Origin: Cornus controversa
Lineage: Eukaryota > Streptophyta > Magnoliopsida > Cornales > Cornaceae
Assembly (NCBI GenBank): GCA_026545225.1
Contig: CM048845.1
Span: 35,697,001 to 35,761,000 of the forward strand
Direction: 5' to 3'
DNA: 64,000 nt
Positions 1-11,145 of the stretch are shown here, piece after piece (the stretch's first letter is position 1; every line of letters begins with the position of its first letter). Under the pieces are notes generated by a model. It was not told the DNA's origin, searched no databases, and saw only the letters and a program-made list of their open reading frames with translations. Position numbers and translations under genes: made by a program.

Positions 1-147
1 TTGATTAACAAGGACAACTAGGTAAGCAAATCAAAGCAACACATCTAGAGAAATGATTAAACAGAAGAAAGATCAGCGACGTTAAGAAAACCAAAAATCT
101 ATAACAAGTAGAAAGATTAGAAAATGTTTACACACGTTTTGAGAAAG

Positions 148-628
148 TTATAAGCGTCTTATGCCCCTCTTGACCACTGTTGCAATGGAAACCCATTGCT
201 TGATTGAAGAAACACTTGGAGCATACTGCTGCCTTTTCCCAATGAAATTTTCTCTCACTCGAACTTCCATTGCTTTTGGACACCCAGAATGGAAACTCGC
301 TTTTTCATTCCAGGGTATTTGCAATGGTCGGACAACATAAGTTAAGACTGAAGACCCACGTATGATGCTTGTCTGGGTAAAGCTACAGTAGTCATTTGGC
401 ATGGAAAATGTTGTCTTCTGCTCGAAATAAACAAAGGTGTTATGTCAATATGCAAAAAATTCCAAATTTCAAAACTAAGAGCACCAGCACCGAGTTCGTC
501 AGACACAAGGCCCGGGAACCAAACACTATTGTACCTAAATAATGGATTAGCTAAAAACATGGGACCCATTAGAGTTTCCCCTATACCTGCGCTGGATTCA
601 GCAAACGAGTAAGCGAACTAAATGCATT
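148..628 (-). CDS. Last exons of an unidentified host gene
   Basis: I do not recognise this protein. On the minus strand a reading frame runs from an acceptor-like TTTAG near 628 through residues such as FAESSAGIGETLMGPMFLA and VWFPGLVSDELG. A second segment follows an acceptor-like CGAGCAG near 420 and ends with KRGIRRL and a stop at 148. A short intron starting at a GT after DELG (about 490) and ending at that AG would join the two in frame. The composition is that of a normal protein, not of a transposon I know. It would be the 3' end of a gene whose 5' part should lie to the right, where a LINE remnant and transposon DNA now stand. The splice sites are my inference; transcript data would decide. 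Confidence 0.3.
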
Positions 629-669
629 TTTTTATTATTTTTTTGTTTTTACTTTTATAGAAATCTGTA

Positions 670-671
<2 letters not shown>

Positions 672-711
<40 letters not shown>
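672..711. repeat. (TA)n microsatellite
   Basis: An almost pure run of about 20 TA units. The flanking 600-1080 stretch is AT-rich and I see no gene in it. Its right edge (about 1040-1093) ends in CCCATAGTGGATGCCCT, which resembles a MITE terminus, but I found no matching inverted end. Confidence 0.9.
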
Positions 712-715
<4 letters not shown>

Positions 716-1081
716 CATTTACTTAAATGTCGATAACTTTCACTACAAATTAAATTTTTTGATGAAATTAATTCTGTTAGAAAGATAATTTTGAGAGCTT
801 TAATTTGAGTACGATATAGACTATTTTTTGACTTAAAACGAAAAAATTATGAATTTTTTAAATTAAAAAAGTATAAAAAAATTTAACATATATATGTATA
901 TGTATAAAATTATAGATTAATTTAATTGTGTAAGATTATTTAATTGTGCGGATAGTGAAAATCTAGAGAATCTGTTGTGGAGTCAAAATTTAGAGATTCT
1001 GACATGATAATGTTGCTAGCTAAGATGCTAAGATGACTAGCTAAAATTCAAATTTGGAGAACCAAATTTAGCTAACCCATA

Positions 1082-1460
1082 GTGGATGCCCTAAGAAGAG
1101 TACGCAACCAATTCCTTGGTAGCCCCAAAACAACCACCACCACCACCAAGCCTGACCAATTACTTGCGGTCGGCTACATGAATCTTGCGTATCCTCAGTC
1201 AATCCACATGCTATCATATATTTCTTTACTAACTCTACTCACATTAACTTTAGTCTTCCTCTTTTTCTAGCATTACTCTCAATTTGGACTATGTCACTTT
1301 TTTTAACCGGTGCATTTAAAAATCTTCTTTCACATGTCCAAACCATCTTAACCTATTTTATCTCCAATTGGTGGCACTCCAACTATCTCCCAAACGTGAT
1401 CATTTCGAATTCTATCATTTCTAATATTATCTATAACTTTTGTTCTTTGGCAGAGAAAAA
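1082..1460 (-). mobile_element. Decayed 3' end of an RTE-type LINE
   Basis: The minus-strand translation, read through several stops, keeps the order of the C-terminal tail of plant RTE-type reverse transcriptase ORFs: a segment like VWEIVGVPPIGDKI, then a degraded WFGHV-like segment, a basic RKRGR-like stretch, and a tail like ACGLTED. A GGT-rich simple repeat (about 1133-1150) lies where such LINEs carry their simple-sequence 3' end. Only about 350 bp remains and the frame is broken. No target-site duplication was found. From 1461 to 2027 I see only AT-rich sequence without a gene. Confidence 0.5.
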
Positions 1461-2027
1461 TACATAAGATTACATTTTCATAACCTAAAATTTTGACCAA
1501 AAAAAGTACCTATCGTTGTCAATAAATTTATCAAAGATATAGGTATAATTTGGCATCTACCCTTTCTTTTCAATATCTTTAAAACTATATTTTTTGCAAA
1601 AGAAACAATATAAAATGGTTAAAAAGAAAAAATCATTCCTTATGGCACAATATAAATTCTCAAAGAAAACAATTCGAACAATAATTAAAAGACTAAATCA
1701 AGAAAAATAAGCCATAAAAAATAATTTTTTTAATTTCTTACATTTATTCCTGATTGTGGGTACAATGGCATGGAAGCATCCTCCTTTGTAGATATCTATT
1801 CTGTTGGCTCCTCTATACAAGGAAAACAAAAGTTAGAAAAAAAATATTTCTACAAATTCTTTTTACTTTTCTCCTTTTCTAGAAAATGAAACGAAGCAAC
1901 TTTAAGTACTTGAATAAGAAGAAAAAAATCAACCAATGATACCTGACTGTTTTTTTCCCTGTAAAGGAGCACTTGAGCTTTCCAATACTAGCTCAGTTGG
2001 GCAACTTTTGCAATCACTTAGTACATG

Positions 2028-3656
2028 TCACAACAAAGGAACATTCACTAGAGTTAGTTCACTTGAAATAATTTTCCCTTTTGCTGTTTTCATTGTTTTA
2101 TAGGTGATGCAAGTTTGGAACCTAATCAATGATGAAAAAGAAGAGAAAAACAAAACCAAAATAAATAGAGGGCAAAAACAACATATCAGTTGCTTTGGTG
2201 GCACTCTGTCTTCTTTCTTGCCATCAAATTGCTTGTAACGCTTCCTATAAGCATGATCGGACGACAAAAACCTACGACCTCCCAAATAACATATCTTTCG
2301 TCCGTGACTCAAATAACAGGAACACGTTTCTTTGTTACAATTTGGACATGCAAGATAACCTTTTGTCATCCATCCGGATACCATTGCATAAGCGGGAAAG
2401 TCATTTATGGTCCAAATCATTGCTGCATGCATGTTAAAGTTACATTTACTGTAGGCATCATAAGTCATCACACCATCTGTCCATAATTCTTTTAACTCAT
2501 CAACCAATGGTCGCAGATACACATCAATGTCATTACCAGGCGATCTTGGACCAGGAATAAGCAATGACATAAACACATATGGTTCCTTCATACATATCCA
2601 AGGTGGCAAATTGTAGGGCACAATCATCACAGGCCACATACTATAGGCATTACTCATGTCACCAAATGGATTGAATCCATCAGTTGCTAATCCAAGACAA
2701 ACATTACGAGGATTGACGGCAAACCAACTATGCTTATTGTCAAAATCCTCCCAAACTTTTGAATCAGCTGGATGTCTTAACTCATTTGTCTCTTTCACAC
2801 GTTTCTCCTTATGCCACCGCATGTCTAAGGCTGTATCTGTTGACATAAACAACCGTTGAAGCCTTGATTTCAAAGGAAAGTGCCGAAGAACCTTTTGAGG
2901 GATTTTTTTCCCTTTACCTTCGTGGGGTTTATACCTCGGCTCACCACACTGTGGACAATTTTCTTTACCTTCATTTTCCTTCCAGAATAGAGTACAGTCA
3001 TTTTTACATGCATGGATACAATCATATCCGAGACCTAAATCATGCAACAAACTTTTAGTCTCGTAATGGGACTTTGGCAATGTGTTATTGTCAGGAAGCA
3101 TATCCTTCATCACTTCAAGCAACATGTCAAAAGATTTGTTGCTCCATCGGTTCATAACCTTCAAATGGAACAACTTTAATATCCCTGACAACTTAGAGTA
3201 TTTCCGACAACCTGGCCACAATTCACATTGTGCATCCTCTAACAATTTATCAAAACTTCCTCCTCCCACATTAGTTTCAGGCAAACCTTCTTGTTCTGCA
3301 TTAGTGAAAGTTCCCATCTGTACATTATCTAACAACTCAAATACATTATCAATATTTCCATCTTCATCATAGACATTTTCCCCATTAACATTAGGTTCGG
3401 TATTAACATTATTGCTGCTTTGATGAGCCTCTCCGTGATATATCCACTTGGTATACTCCTTATCCATCCCATCCCTCAAGAGATGCTTCTCAACCACTTT
3501 AATTGGATAAAATGTCAAGTTTTTGCAATAACGACATGGACAACGGGTCCTACCGACCGTGTCTGTATGACGACTAGCAACCTGAATAAAGTCTTGTATG
3601 CCTTTAAAATACTCTCGGCTACCCCTAGTGTGATGATGAATCCAAGACTTATCCAT
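2028..3656 (-). CDS. CACTA (En/Spm) transposase, N-terminal half, TNP2-like
   Basis: A 542-residue open frame with the domain order of plant CACTA TNP2 transposases. Residues 1-75 match the transposase-associated domain: MDKSWI start, RCPCRYCKNL cysteine motif, WIYHGEAHQ. About residues 210-485 match the Transposase_21 domain (LGLGYDCIHACKNDC, CPQCGEPRY, LATDGFNPFG, PGNDIDVYLRPLVDELKELW, CPNCNKETCS). The last ~50 residues, after VPPKQ, are hydrophobic and unlike the family, so they are probably read-through into an intron. The C-terminal half (DUF4218, DUF4216) is not found to the left, so the copy is truncated. The MDKSWI start is the usual family start. The element just upstream (3893-8306) has its left terminus facing away from this gene, so that terminus does not belong to it. 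Confidence 0.85.
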   Translation of the reverse strand: MDKSWIHHHTRGSREYFKGIQDFIQVASRHTDTVGRTRCPCRYCKNLTFYPIKVVEKHLLRDGMDKEYTKWIYHGEAHQSSNNVNTEPNVNGENVYDEDGNIDNVFELLDNVQMGTFTNAEQEGLPETNVGGGSFDKLLEDAQCELWPGCRKYSKLSGILKLFHLKVMNRWSNKSFDMLLEVMKDMLPDNNTLPKSHYETKSLLHDLGLGYDCIHACKNDCTLFWKENEGKENCPQCGEPRYKPHEGKGKKIPQKVLRHFPLKSRLQRLFMSTDTALDMRWHKEKRVKETNELRHPADSKVWEDFDNKHSWFAVNPRNVCLGLATDGFNPFGDMSNAYSMWPVMIVPYNLPPWICMKEPYVFMSLLIPGPRSPGNDIDVYLRPLVDELKELWTDGVMTYDAYSKCNFNMHAAMIWTINDFPAYAMVSGWMTKGYLACPNCNKETCSCYLSHGRKICYLGGRRFLSSDHAYRKRYKQFDGKKEDRVPPKQLICCFCPLFILVLFFSSFSSLIRFQTCITYKTMKTAKGKIISSELTLVNVPLL

Positions 3657-4605
3657 GTCTGAAAATTTAAAAACTAATATTAATTATAAATAAAATTCAT
3701 TTGATGCATATGTTGAATATGTATGTATAATTACTCTTTCGACTTCTTTCATATTAGATGGGTGGTCCTATCCCATTCAAGAATGCAAAATCCACATGCC
3801 CAATCCTTGATAATTGCTTGTTCAATTACATTATGCAAAAATAAAATAAAATAATCATCAATTACTTGTAAAGACATGTATAAACATACTTTCACTACAA
3901 GAAATCAGGGTTTTAGTGACGGTCAAATCCGTCACTAAAAGTCCAAAAACCGTCGCTAATGCTCAAATTGGACATTATGGGAGGTGAACAAGGCATGTTT
4001 CATATCTTTACTCTTTACTCTTTAGTAACACACATAAAATAAAATACATGTAAATTTTGGGTCTGGAAAACATACTTGAAAGTGTTTATTTGCCTTGAGC
4101 AAGCAGATGGAATTCCACGCAATGACTGATCTATCTTAGTCCCCACACGTATCAATCAACTGCAAGTAAGACAAAATGAAATGCAATTACGACTAAAAAC
4201 AACCTTTGTCAAATTTATAGATACAACTAATATATGATCTATGATAAAAAGAGAAAGGAAAGTAATGCAAATAACAATAACATGGACATTTGTTTTTACA
4301 ATAAAACAGAAACAAAAGCCCAAAAAAAGGACAATTGACATCAAGCAAATGGAGCTTTCCAAAGCCCAGAATTTATCACGTGATTGAGAGGCTGAGACCT
4401 CTGCATTTATTAGACTAGTTGGGATTTGTTTCCTTGTTTATATGTACACACATGTATATATATTATAAATAATGAAGTATTATGTTGTTCTCCTTTATCC
4501 ATTAAGGTGGTTGCTGTTTTTTTTTTTTAATTTTTTAATCAAACAAAGTGGGTTAATAATTAGTTTATTAATTATTGACTTAGTAATTAGTTTATGTGTT
4601 GACAG

Positions 4606-4966
4606 TATTTACTATAATTTAGGTTTCGAAGAAAGAAAAAGTTGTTCTCACACAAGCATAGCATGTATCTAAATTTTTGTACATGAGCATGGGGTGTTGG
4701 TGTTTATTTGTATACTTCAGTTCATCTGTAATTCTGTATGCATGAACTTTTAGTCCCAACAGTTGTTCTGGTTCAACAATCAATTTGATTGCATAATACC
4801 ATCTCCTAGTACACTAGCTCAGGTTATGATGAAATATTAGAGTTGAATGGTGTAATGTGCTGAAATTTTACTTCCAAAAAAAAAAGGTGCTGAAATTGTT
4901 TACTATGATTTAGGTTTCGGAAAAAGAGAGAGCTGTTCTCACACAAGCATAGCATGTATCTAAATT
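4606..4966. repeat. Pair of ~66-bp direct repeats inside the CACTA element
   Basis: A segment containing TTTAGGTTTCG and TCACACAAGCATAGCATG occurs at about 4607-4673 and again at about 4900-4966, with a few substitutions. It is a local duplication in otherwise non-coding AT-rich sequence. No function is visible. Confidence 0.7.
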
Positions 4967-7395
4967 ATATGATTGCATAGAAAATCTTTGCAGCTCTTTA
5001 AGACTAATCAAGCCACCTGATCAAGAATTATTTACTGTTTGGGTATTTAGAACTGTGTAGAAGTACACTACCATCTGGGACTTTTTCCCCCTTAATTACT
5101 ATCTAGGATTGAAAAATTAAATTGTGGATGACATAACCGCTGAATCTGTGGCATTACATATCTAGCATGATCATAAAGCCATGCCTTTGTGGACAGAGAT
5201 AAGAGTGTCAAATTGTCAGTTATCAACAAACAGATAAGGGTGTCAAGTATCAAAATATACATACTTACCAAGAATAATCAATAAAGTTTTGACACAAGAT
5301 GCTAGTTTTGTTCTTGTTTTGTCTTCTTGAATGCTAATAATTTAATATTGTCATCTACATTATCCTACTTGAAACTTGAAGTGGCAAATATTTTGTCAAG
5401 AAAGGTCGGGTTTGTGTCTAAGAAAATATTTTCCTGAATGTTCTGTCTAAAAAATTATGGTCCTATATAATGTGAACTGTGCTTAGATGTTAATTGATGC
5501 TTCCATATCTATTGGACTATGAATTGTAGCTTGTTAACTATAATGGAATGTGGAAATAGATTACTGAAAGGTTGATCCATTGGGAATCCATTTTGTTAAC
5601 TACAATGGACAAGTGCCAGAAGTTCATATTATTTTTAAAGTAAGCTACTTGTTTTGTACTATATTGACAAGGCTCTCATCTTCAACATATACAAGATCTC
5701 ATACGAGTCACTTTTTAGTGCAAAACAAACACAACCACCATGAGTCAAGATAAAAGGATTATCATATACAGTGATAGCAAGTGACACTTGCAAAAATCAC
5801 ATCAAATTGCATACAACTCGATATTATCCAGAGAAATTCTAACACACAAAAAGGATATCCACATGAACCCACATGATGTAGTCAGCACAACCAGATTAGA
5901 GCTTTGAAAGATATCTAGTGTAACCACAATGTCCATGCCTAGTCGAAAAAGCAAGCTAGAGGCAACAAGAAACAAAGGGAGGCCAACCATAGATATTGAA
6001 TAACTAATCCAAAAAGGCATCAAATATTTATTGATGGAAAACTAAACAAGTATAGACACCTGCTCTATCTCTCTCTCCCTACCTACCTACCTGCAAACAT
6101 TAGTCATTTCATTATAAGACACTACAGCACTCAACAACTATCAAAGGTTTAAAACTAAACAATTAAACCTTATAATATATAATTAGACATTATCCTTGAG
6201 AAAAGAGATGAAGTTTCAATGAAAACTATCAATTACACCTTTAAAAATTATTCCCAATACAAACACCAAAAGGGGAGAAAAGCGACACTTGTGAAGGGCC
6301 CAAAAATTCAACATAAATGATAAACATTTCCTACAAGGTTAACGTTTGACTGCATTTAGAATGACAATACCATCATGGACAAACGGACAGTTTTACCTAC
6401 CAATTACTGTAAGACAAGCCACCATATTTTCGAACTTGAAGTAAAACTAATAACAGGAAGCAAAAAAAAAAAAGAATAACGGTAATAACATTATAACAAC
6501 CAGCAAATCATCCCAACCCTGTGAATTCTGTTGTATTATGATTGTGGATTTACATCAAACAACATCATCACATTACAACATTACTACAGCCACATATAAA
6601 AGATATAGAACAACTACGTCAATCAAATCACAAAATCTTTAACACAACCTGAGATTTGTATTACGTTACTTGTAAACAGAGTATTGCATCAGTTACCAAA
6701 AGCTATCCATGTAATACAAATCCAATGTTAACAATAGGGTTCACTCAGGGTAGTTTGGTGAGGTTGGCACCAAACCCAAAATTGAAATGACCTAGTTTGA
6801 TCCACAAAAAATGGAATCAAAACTGGCCCAACCATTTGAAGAATTCACCAAATAGATCCAGTTAAGCCAGGGGAACAGATTGGGTTTTGGGTTAAAAGAA
6901 TTTTCATAGTAAGCATAAAATTAGTCAATGATCTCTCATTCAACATCTACTATATATAAAAAAAAAACTATGCATGATTTTATTATGAGGTCACACCCAA
7001 ATCAACCAGATAGCAAAAAGTGGGCTCCCTATATCAACAATTAAACATGTGGGAAATGATTCTACATATAATATTAAATTTGAAGTATCTAAGGGGTATC
7101 AGTTCTTGGTTGGTTCAGCCGTTCAGCCTGTTCAGGTAACCAGACCAATCAAATGAAAACCAAACGACCTCATCGGTTCTCCAAATTTTCAAATGAGAGC
7201 TGAACTGAACCTCCAAAAAAACTTAACCAACCACTTATCAAAAAATAAATAAATAAAATAACCAACCCCTACAATAGAAGTCTGGTTCGTTCAGTTCTTG
7301 GGTTAAGCGTTTATGTTTATGTGTGTGTGAGAGAGAGAGATACAAACAAATATGTATATATAGCAAGAGAGATATAGAGAGAAAGAAATTAATAC

Positions 7396-7700
7396 CTTGT
7401 AAATTCGTTCAATTAGGGCTCCATTGCTTGTCAGAAGAGCTCTGCAAATGGATTGCGAGTGAGAGATTGAACCGAGAGAGGGAAGTAACTTCACAGAGAG
7501 TGAGACATTGGGGCTTCGATAGAGATAGAAAGGGATCCGATGGATACAAAAGAGAGAAATCTAGGGCTTCACGATAGATGTAAGAGAGAGATTGGGGTTT
7601 GCGGGTTAGGGCTATCTTCGTTTACAACTTTCAGGGCTTCAAGCAGAGTCTCTCTCTAAGTTGCAATTTGCAAACCCTAAACACACGTATTCGCATCATC
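7396..7700 (-). other. Promoter/5'-exon-like segment inside the CACTA element
   Basis: Read leftwards, this looks like a plant gene 5' end. It has CT-rich leader sequence, an AAACCCTAA telo-box type motif around 7672-7681 and CCCTAA-like repeats. An ATG at 7494 opens a short frame (MKLLPSLGSISHSQSICRA), and an AAG|GTATTAATTT splice-donor-like site falls near 7396. An AT-rich microsatellite lies upstream at 7811-7862. It could be the first exon of a lost TNPA-type gene or a captured host promoter and exon. I do not recognise the protein. Confidence 0.3.
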
Positions 7701-7806
7701 ACATCAAAAAAACCAGCGAAAGATCCAAAAAAATCAAAATAATTAAATAACTTTGAAGATGGAAGAGATCGAAGAGGTGAAACCTGAATAAGAACGAAGA
7801 GGGTTT

Positions 7807-7808
<2 letters not shown>

Positions 7809-7862
<54 letters not shown>
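7809..7862. repeat. (TA)n microsatellite
   Basis: A pure run of about 27 TA units inside the CACTA element, upstream (on the minus strand) of the promoter-like segment. Confidence 0.95.
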
Positions 7863-7864
<2 letters not shown>

Positions 7865-8331
7865 AATGACTTGAAAGATGAAATCGAACGGGGTTACGCT
7901 TTTCTCTGAAGATCTTTGAAGAATGAAACAAAGCCCTATCACTAAAGCTCTCTGAAGATACTAGTTCTCTCAATAGTCACTGAAGAACATATTAAGAATA
8001 ATGAAAGAGTATGGCGCTGTAAGGAAAGTTATGGCGCGATATTTCCCGCGGAAAATTTTGGTGACGAAAACTTCTCAGCATTTAGTGACGGTATTTATTG
8101 TACCGTCCTTAAAGGGTGTGCAATAGTGACGGCAAAGTGTTACTGTCCCTAAAAAATAGGACTTTTAGTGACGGTTTTTTGTACCGTCCTTAAAGGGTGT
8201 GCTATAGTGACGGTAAAGGGTTACCGTCCCTAAAAATAGGACTTTTAGTGACGGTTTTTGGCCTGTCCTTAAAAGACTGTCTCTAAAACCTTAATTTCTT
8301 GTAGTGTCACTTAAATCAGTGTCTTTGGATG

Positions 8332-8610
8332 TCAAAGACAAGCCTCCTTTTCTGAGCACCCGAGCAAATTTTCGACATTGATGGACTTCAAATACATGTA
8401 CCATTTAAATGAATCAAAACCATTTGAATCCTTGATCTTTTTATTTGTTTTCATGATAGGTGGACGATCTCTATGGTTAAACTTATCCCCAGCTACCATT
8501 AGTAGAACGGCCAGTTCAATGACTCTGAGATTCTTGGCATAATAGCGAGATACCTCCTTGATCATTTTTGTGTTCCATGAAAGTAATCTGTTAGCCTCCA
8601 AGGCTTCTTT
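8332..8610 (-). CDS. Last visible exon of a plant ankyrin-like protein gene
   Basis: A minus-strand frame starts after an acceptor-like TGTGGCAG at 8611 and ends at a stop at 8332. It reads KEALEANRLLSWNTKMIKEV at its start and ends LLGCSEKEACL. It shows no transposon similarity and has normal coding composition. It lies downstream of the exon at 9725-10146, which carries the ankyrin-like segment, with a 1.1-kb intron between them that holds two MITEs. The pair is inferred to be one gene. The stop lies only 26 bp from the CACTA terminus at 8306, so the original C-terminus may have been replaced or cut short by the insertion. Confidence 0.5.
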   Translation of the reverse strand, partial: KEALEANRLLSWNTKMIKEVSRYYAKNLRVIELAVLLMVAGDKFNHRDRPPIMKTNKKIKDSNGFDSFKWYMYLKSINVENLLGCSEKEACL

Positions 8611-8914
8611 CTGCCACAGGTTTCAAAAACAAAACACTCACACATTCATTTATATTATTATATATGAATAAGATTCTGCAATAATCTGCAACTAAACTAA
8701 CTTTAATAAAAAGACAAACCATTCCAGGAAGGCAAAGTATGATGATCAACTGGAACATAGATGATTTTCGATGATTCCACTGGATGAGATTTTTATTATA
8801 TCTAATAACACCACAAATGAAAAGAAAAAATGCAAGGAAAAATGAAAATTTATAATAATAAACAGACTTACTTTCATAAGATCTATATATTAAAATTATA
8901 TAATAACACCACAA

Positions 8915-9235
8915 ACGTTTTGTTTGGATTGAATGATTTGGAAATAAAAGAAAAGAAAAGAAAGGGCAGGGAATTTGGAGGGATAGCTTATCCCTCCAAA
9001 TCTCTCACTTGCTCTCCTTCTAAAAATGACAAGACTGGGAAAGAGGATAGCAAGTTAAGTGATATTTTCATAATACCTAAAATTACCTCAACATTTTAAA
9101 AGAAAATTCTTAAAAGACATAAATACAAAAAGGTATAATAGTAAATTGTTTAAAATGCTTTCTTTCTTTTCTTTTATTTAACTCATCCAAACAATAATGA
9201 TATCATTTCTTTTCTTTCATAATTTATCCAAACAT
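8915..9235. mobile_element. MITE-like inverted-repeat element in intron
   Basis: The left edge contains TTGTTTGGATTGAATGATTT followed by AAATAAAAGAAAAGAAAAG. The right side contains the inverted counterparts TTCTTTTCTTTTATTTAACT then CATCCAAACAA (about 9160-9195), and a second weaker inverted copy at 9208-9235. The edges are uncertain and no target duplication was identified. Confidence 0.45.
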
Positions 9236-9269
9236 GAATACATGTTATCCTTTCTTTTCTTTTCTCTTA

Positions 9270-9640
9270 TGCTGCGTTTGGTACACAACAATGGAATGGA
9301 ATGAAATGTCAATATTACATTTTTTGATCCATTCCTTTGTTTGATAAAAAAAATAAAAGGGAAAATGACCATTCCGCGTCATTCCTTTGGAGTGAAAAAG
9401 AATGAAAATTCATTCCACTACTCAACCTATGGAATGATCATTCCATTTCCAATAAATATTAAAAAAAAAATTTAGTTATTAAAAATAATGTAATCATCAT
9501 TCCATTCCTGTATCATTTTATGTTTGAAACCAAACAATAGAATGAGAATGATCATTCCATTCCATTCCATTCCATTCTTATTCAATTCTCACCTTAATGG
9601 AATGTTCATTTCATTCCATTATTACGTATCAAACGTAGCA
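9270..9640. mobile_element. MITE, PIF/Harbinger-like (TTA target duplication)
   Basis: A 371-bp element starts TGCTGCGTTTGGTACACAAC and ends, on the other strand, with TGCTACGTTTGATACGTAAT. The terminal inverted repeats span about 38 bp with mismatches. TTA flanks both sides (9267-9269 and 9641-9643). The interior is rich in GGAATG/CATTCC motifs that extend the inverted repeat. It lies in the intron of the ankyrin-like gene. A 3-bp TTA duplication is typical of PIF/Harbinger elements, but the superfamily is inferred from that alone. Confidence 0.7.
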
Positions 9641-9724
9641 TTATAACTTATCTTATCTTTTCATTTCTCTCCCTATTATCTAAACTAGCCCGGAAAGAAG
9701 CAAGAAAGGAAAGGATATTTTTAC

Positions 9725-10146
9725 CTTACTACACTTTCAAGTGCTACTTGGAGAGGCAGCAGCATCCCACTATGCTCTGAGCCAAGAATATGGCATCGAA
9801 CATCAGCCTGAGCTCCATGGCGAAGAAATAATTCAATTAAGGGAGCAGATAAAGAAGAAGTTGTTTCATGCAGTGGATAAGCTCCACCACCGTTGATTGG
9901 AACATTAAGATCTAATTTCAGACCCGCCTTTCCTTCCACCAATGCAGTGCCGCAATGGACAGCCCGATAATAACAAATCCATGCCAAAAGTTTATACGCA
10001 CATACTTCAAATTCACCAAAACTCAATTTAATTGACTTGCCAGAAACTTTCACCAATGATCTCTCTAAAAAGGTAGTGAATTCATCTTTGTCATCTTCAG
10101 CAATGATATTCTTGATTCGATTTTCATCTATGGAGATGCAACAAGT
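9725..10146 (-). CDS. Ankyrin-like protein exon
   Basis: A minus-strand exon between an acceptor-like GATCAG (10148) and a donor AAG|GTAAAAAT (9725/9724). The frame includes SIKLSFGEFEVCAYKLLAWI, a segment typical of ankyrin units (PLIELFLRHGAQADVRCH), and LPLQVALESV before the donor. The ankyrin helix-turn-helix pattern (lhet..s...pLielfLrhGAqadv) is the only recognisable feature, so no specific role can be given. The next exon is at 8332-8610. A 5' exon may lie near 10850-10999. Confidence 0.6.
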
Positions 10147-10361
10147 CTGATCCTATCATTGTTAGAACAATATCAGCATCGAGGACACAAATAATCCGAT
10201 GAAATAACACAATAGGCAGATCAGAAACTAAAATATCAAATGTACAGACCATTTAAACAAGAGGGAAAGAACTAAGATTTACCATAGTCTAGATCAGGGT
10301 AATATGAAGTACAATAAACATGGACTAGCTAGGAAATAAATTAAAAAACTAAGAACAATAT

Positions 10362-10384
10362 ATATCTATATATATATATATATA

Positions 10385-10430
<46 letters not shown>
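10362..10430. repeat. (TA)n microsatellite, interrupted
   Basis: AT-dinucleotide run interrupted by TATC units. It lies within the 10147-10850 stretch, where I see no other feature. Confidence 0.9.
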
Positions 10431-10434
<4 letters not shown>

Positions 10435-10849
10435 AGATTCCAACATGGGTGAGGCCGCCTTTCTTAGAAAAAAGAACCACAAAAGCTCAAGCTTTATATA
10501 ATTTAACAAAATGGTCCTATTTTGATTTCAAGACTAAAAAAAAAAAAATTCTTTTCGTCTTGGAATCTAAGGATAAAAATGGCGTCTTTCCGCCAATGAC
10601 ACATCTCCATGGTGCTTTGAAACCCCACGCTTGAATATTTTTCTTCCTCAAAATTCAAGTGGAGCTTTTATAAGTTTCAAGGTATAAGATTGAAAAAGGT
10701 AGTTTTATTTTTTTGCTATGAAAAATGTCAAGCTTAATATAATATATCAAAATTGGGGATATAGATATAAAACACCAGCGATTCAACATACAAATACATA
10801 CATCAACAGATTTAAGCGAAAAATATATATACACTCCGTATATATAGGG

Positions 10850-10999
10850 GAGGGGGGGAAGAAACGAGGACTCCACCATGTCATCTCGCAAGAGAGCTTC
10901 ATCAGACGCCTTAGCAAAAACTACATCGTCAACAGAAGAAGCCATCGCTGCCATGAGAGAGGACTCCGGCATTTCTGCCATGAGAGAGGGCTCCGGCAT
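10850..10999 (-). CDS. Possible first exon of the ankyrin-like gene
   Basis: Minus-strand ATGs at 10999, 10981 and 10957 open a frame beginning MPEPSLMAEMPESSLMAAMA and continuing through SSVDDVVFAKASDEALLRDD before running into AT-rich sequence near 10840. The start of the frame contains an imperfect short duplication (plus-strand unit GCCATGAGAGAGGnCTCCGG). Upstream on the minus strand are GA and TA microsatellites (11041-11108), as is common in plant 5' regions. I could not identify a donor site with confidence, so this is only a candidate. Confidence 0.25.
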
Positions 11000-11038
11000 C
11001 GCTGCAAAGATACAGAGGGCTCCGGCGTCGCTGCTATG

Positions 11039-11040
<2 letters not shown>

Positions 11041-11092
<52 letters not shown>

Positions 11093-11108
11093 GAGAGAGA
11101 GAGAGAGG
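11041..11108. repeat. (TA)n and (GA)n microsatellites
   Basis: About 21 TA units followed by a GAGAGA run. On the minus strand they lie just upstream of the possible first exon. Confidence 0.9.
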
Positions 11109-11145
11109 CCGCTTCAGCAACATAAAGGGGCAGACGATTGGTAAG

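Larger units (their letters stand above)
3893..8306. mobile_element. Non-autonomous CACTA element with both terminal inverted repeats
   Basis: The left end begins CACTACAAGAAATCAGGGTT at 3893. The right end, read on the other strand from 8306, begins CACTACAAGAAATTAAGGTT. Inside each end, short subterminal repeats of the type TTTAGTGACGGT are reiterated: a few copies within about 80 bp on the left, and a longer array at 8080-8280 on the right. This is the layout of a transposase-binding CACTA end. No transposase coding was found inside the 4.4 kb, so it would need a transposase in trans. The flanking triplets (TTT left, TCA right) do not match, so I cannot show a target duplication. It lies just beyond the last visible exon of the ankyrin-like gene. 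Confidence 0.85.

Noticed and set aside
1040..1093. MITE terminus CCCATAGTGGATGCCC
   Set aside because: No inverted partner or target duplication could be found on the left side, so an element could not be delimited.
2190..3662. Plus-strand open frames of 60-98 residues
   Set aside because: They are antisense shadows of the CACTA transposase ORF on the minus strand.
7303..7577. Plus-strand 84-residue Arg/Glu-rich frame
   Set aside because: It is the antisense of the CT-rich leader segment (GAGAGA repeats) and has no protein-like pattern.
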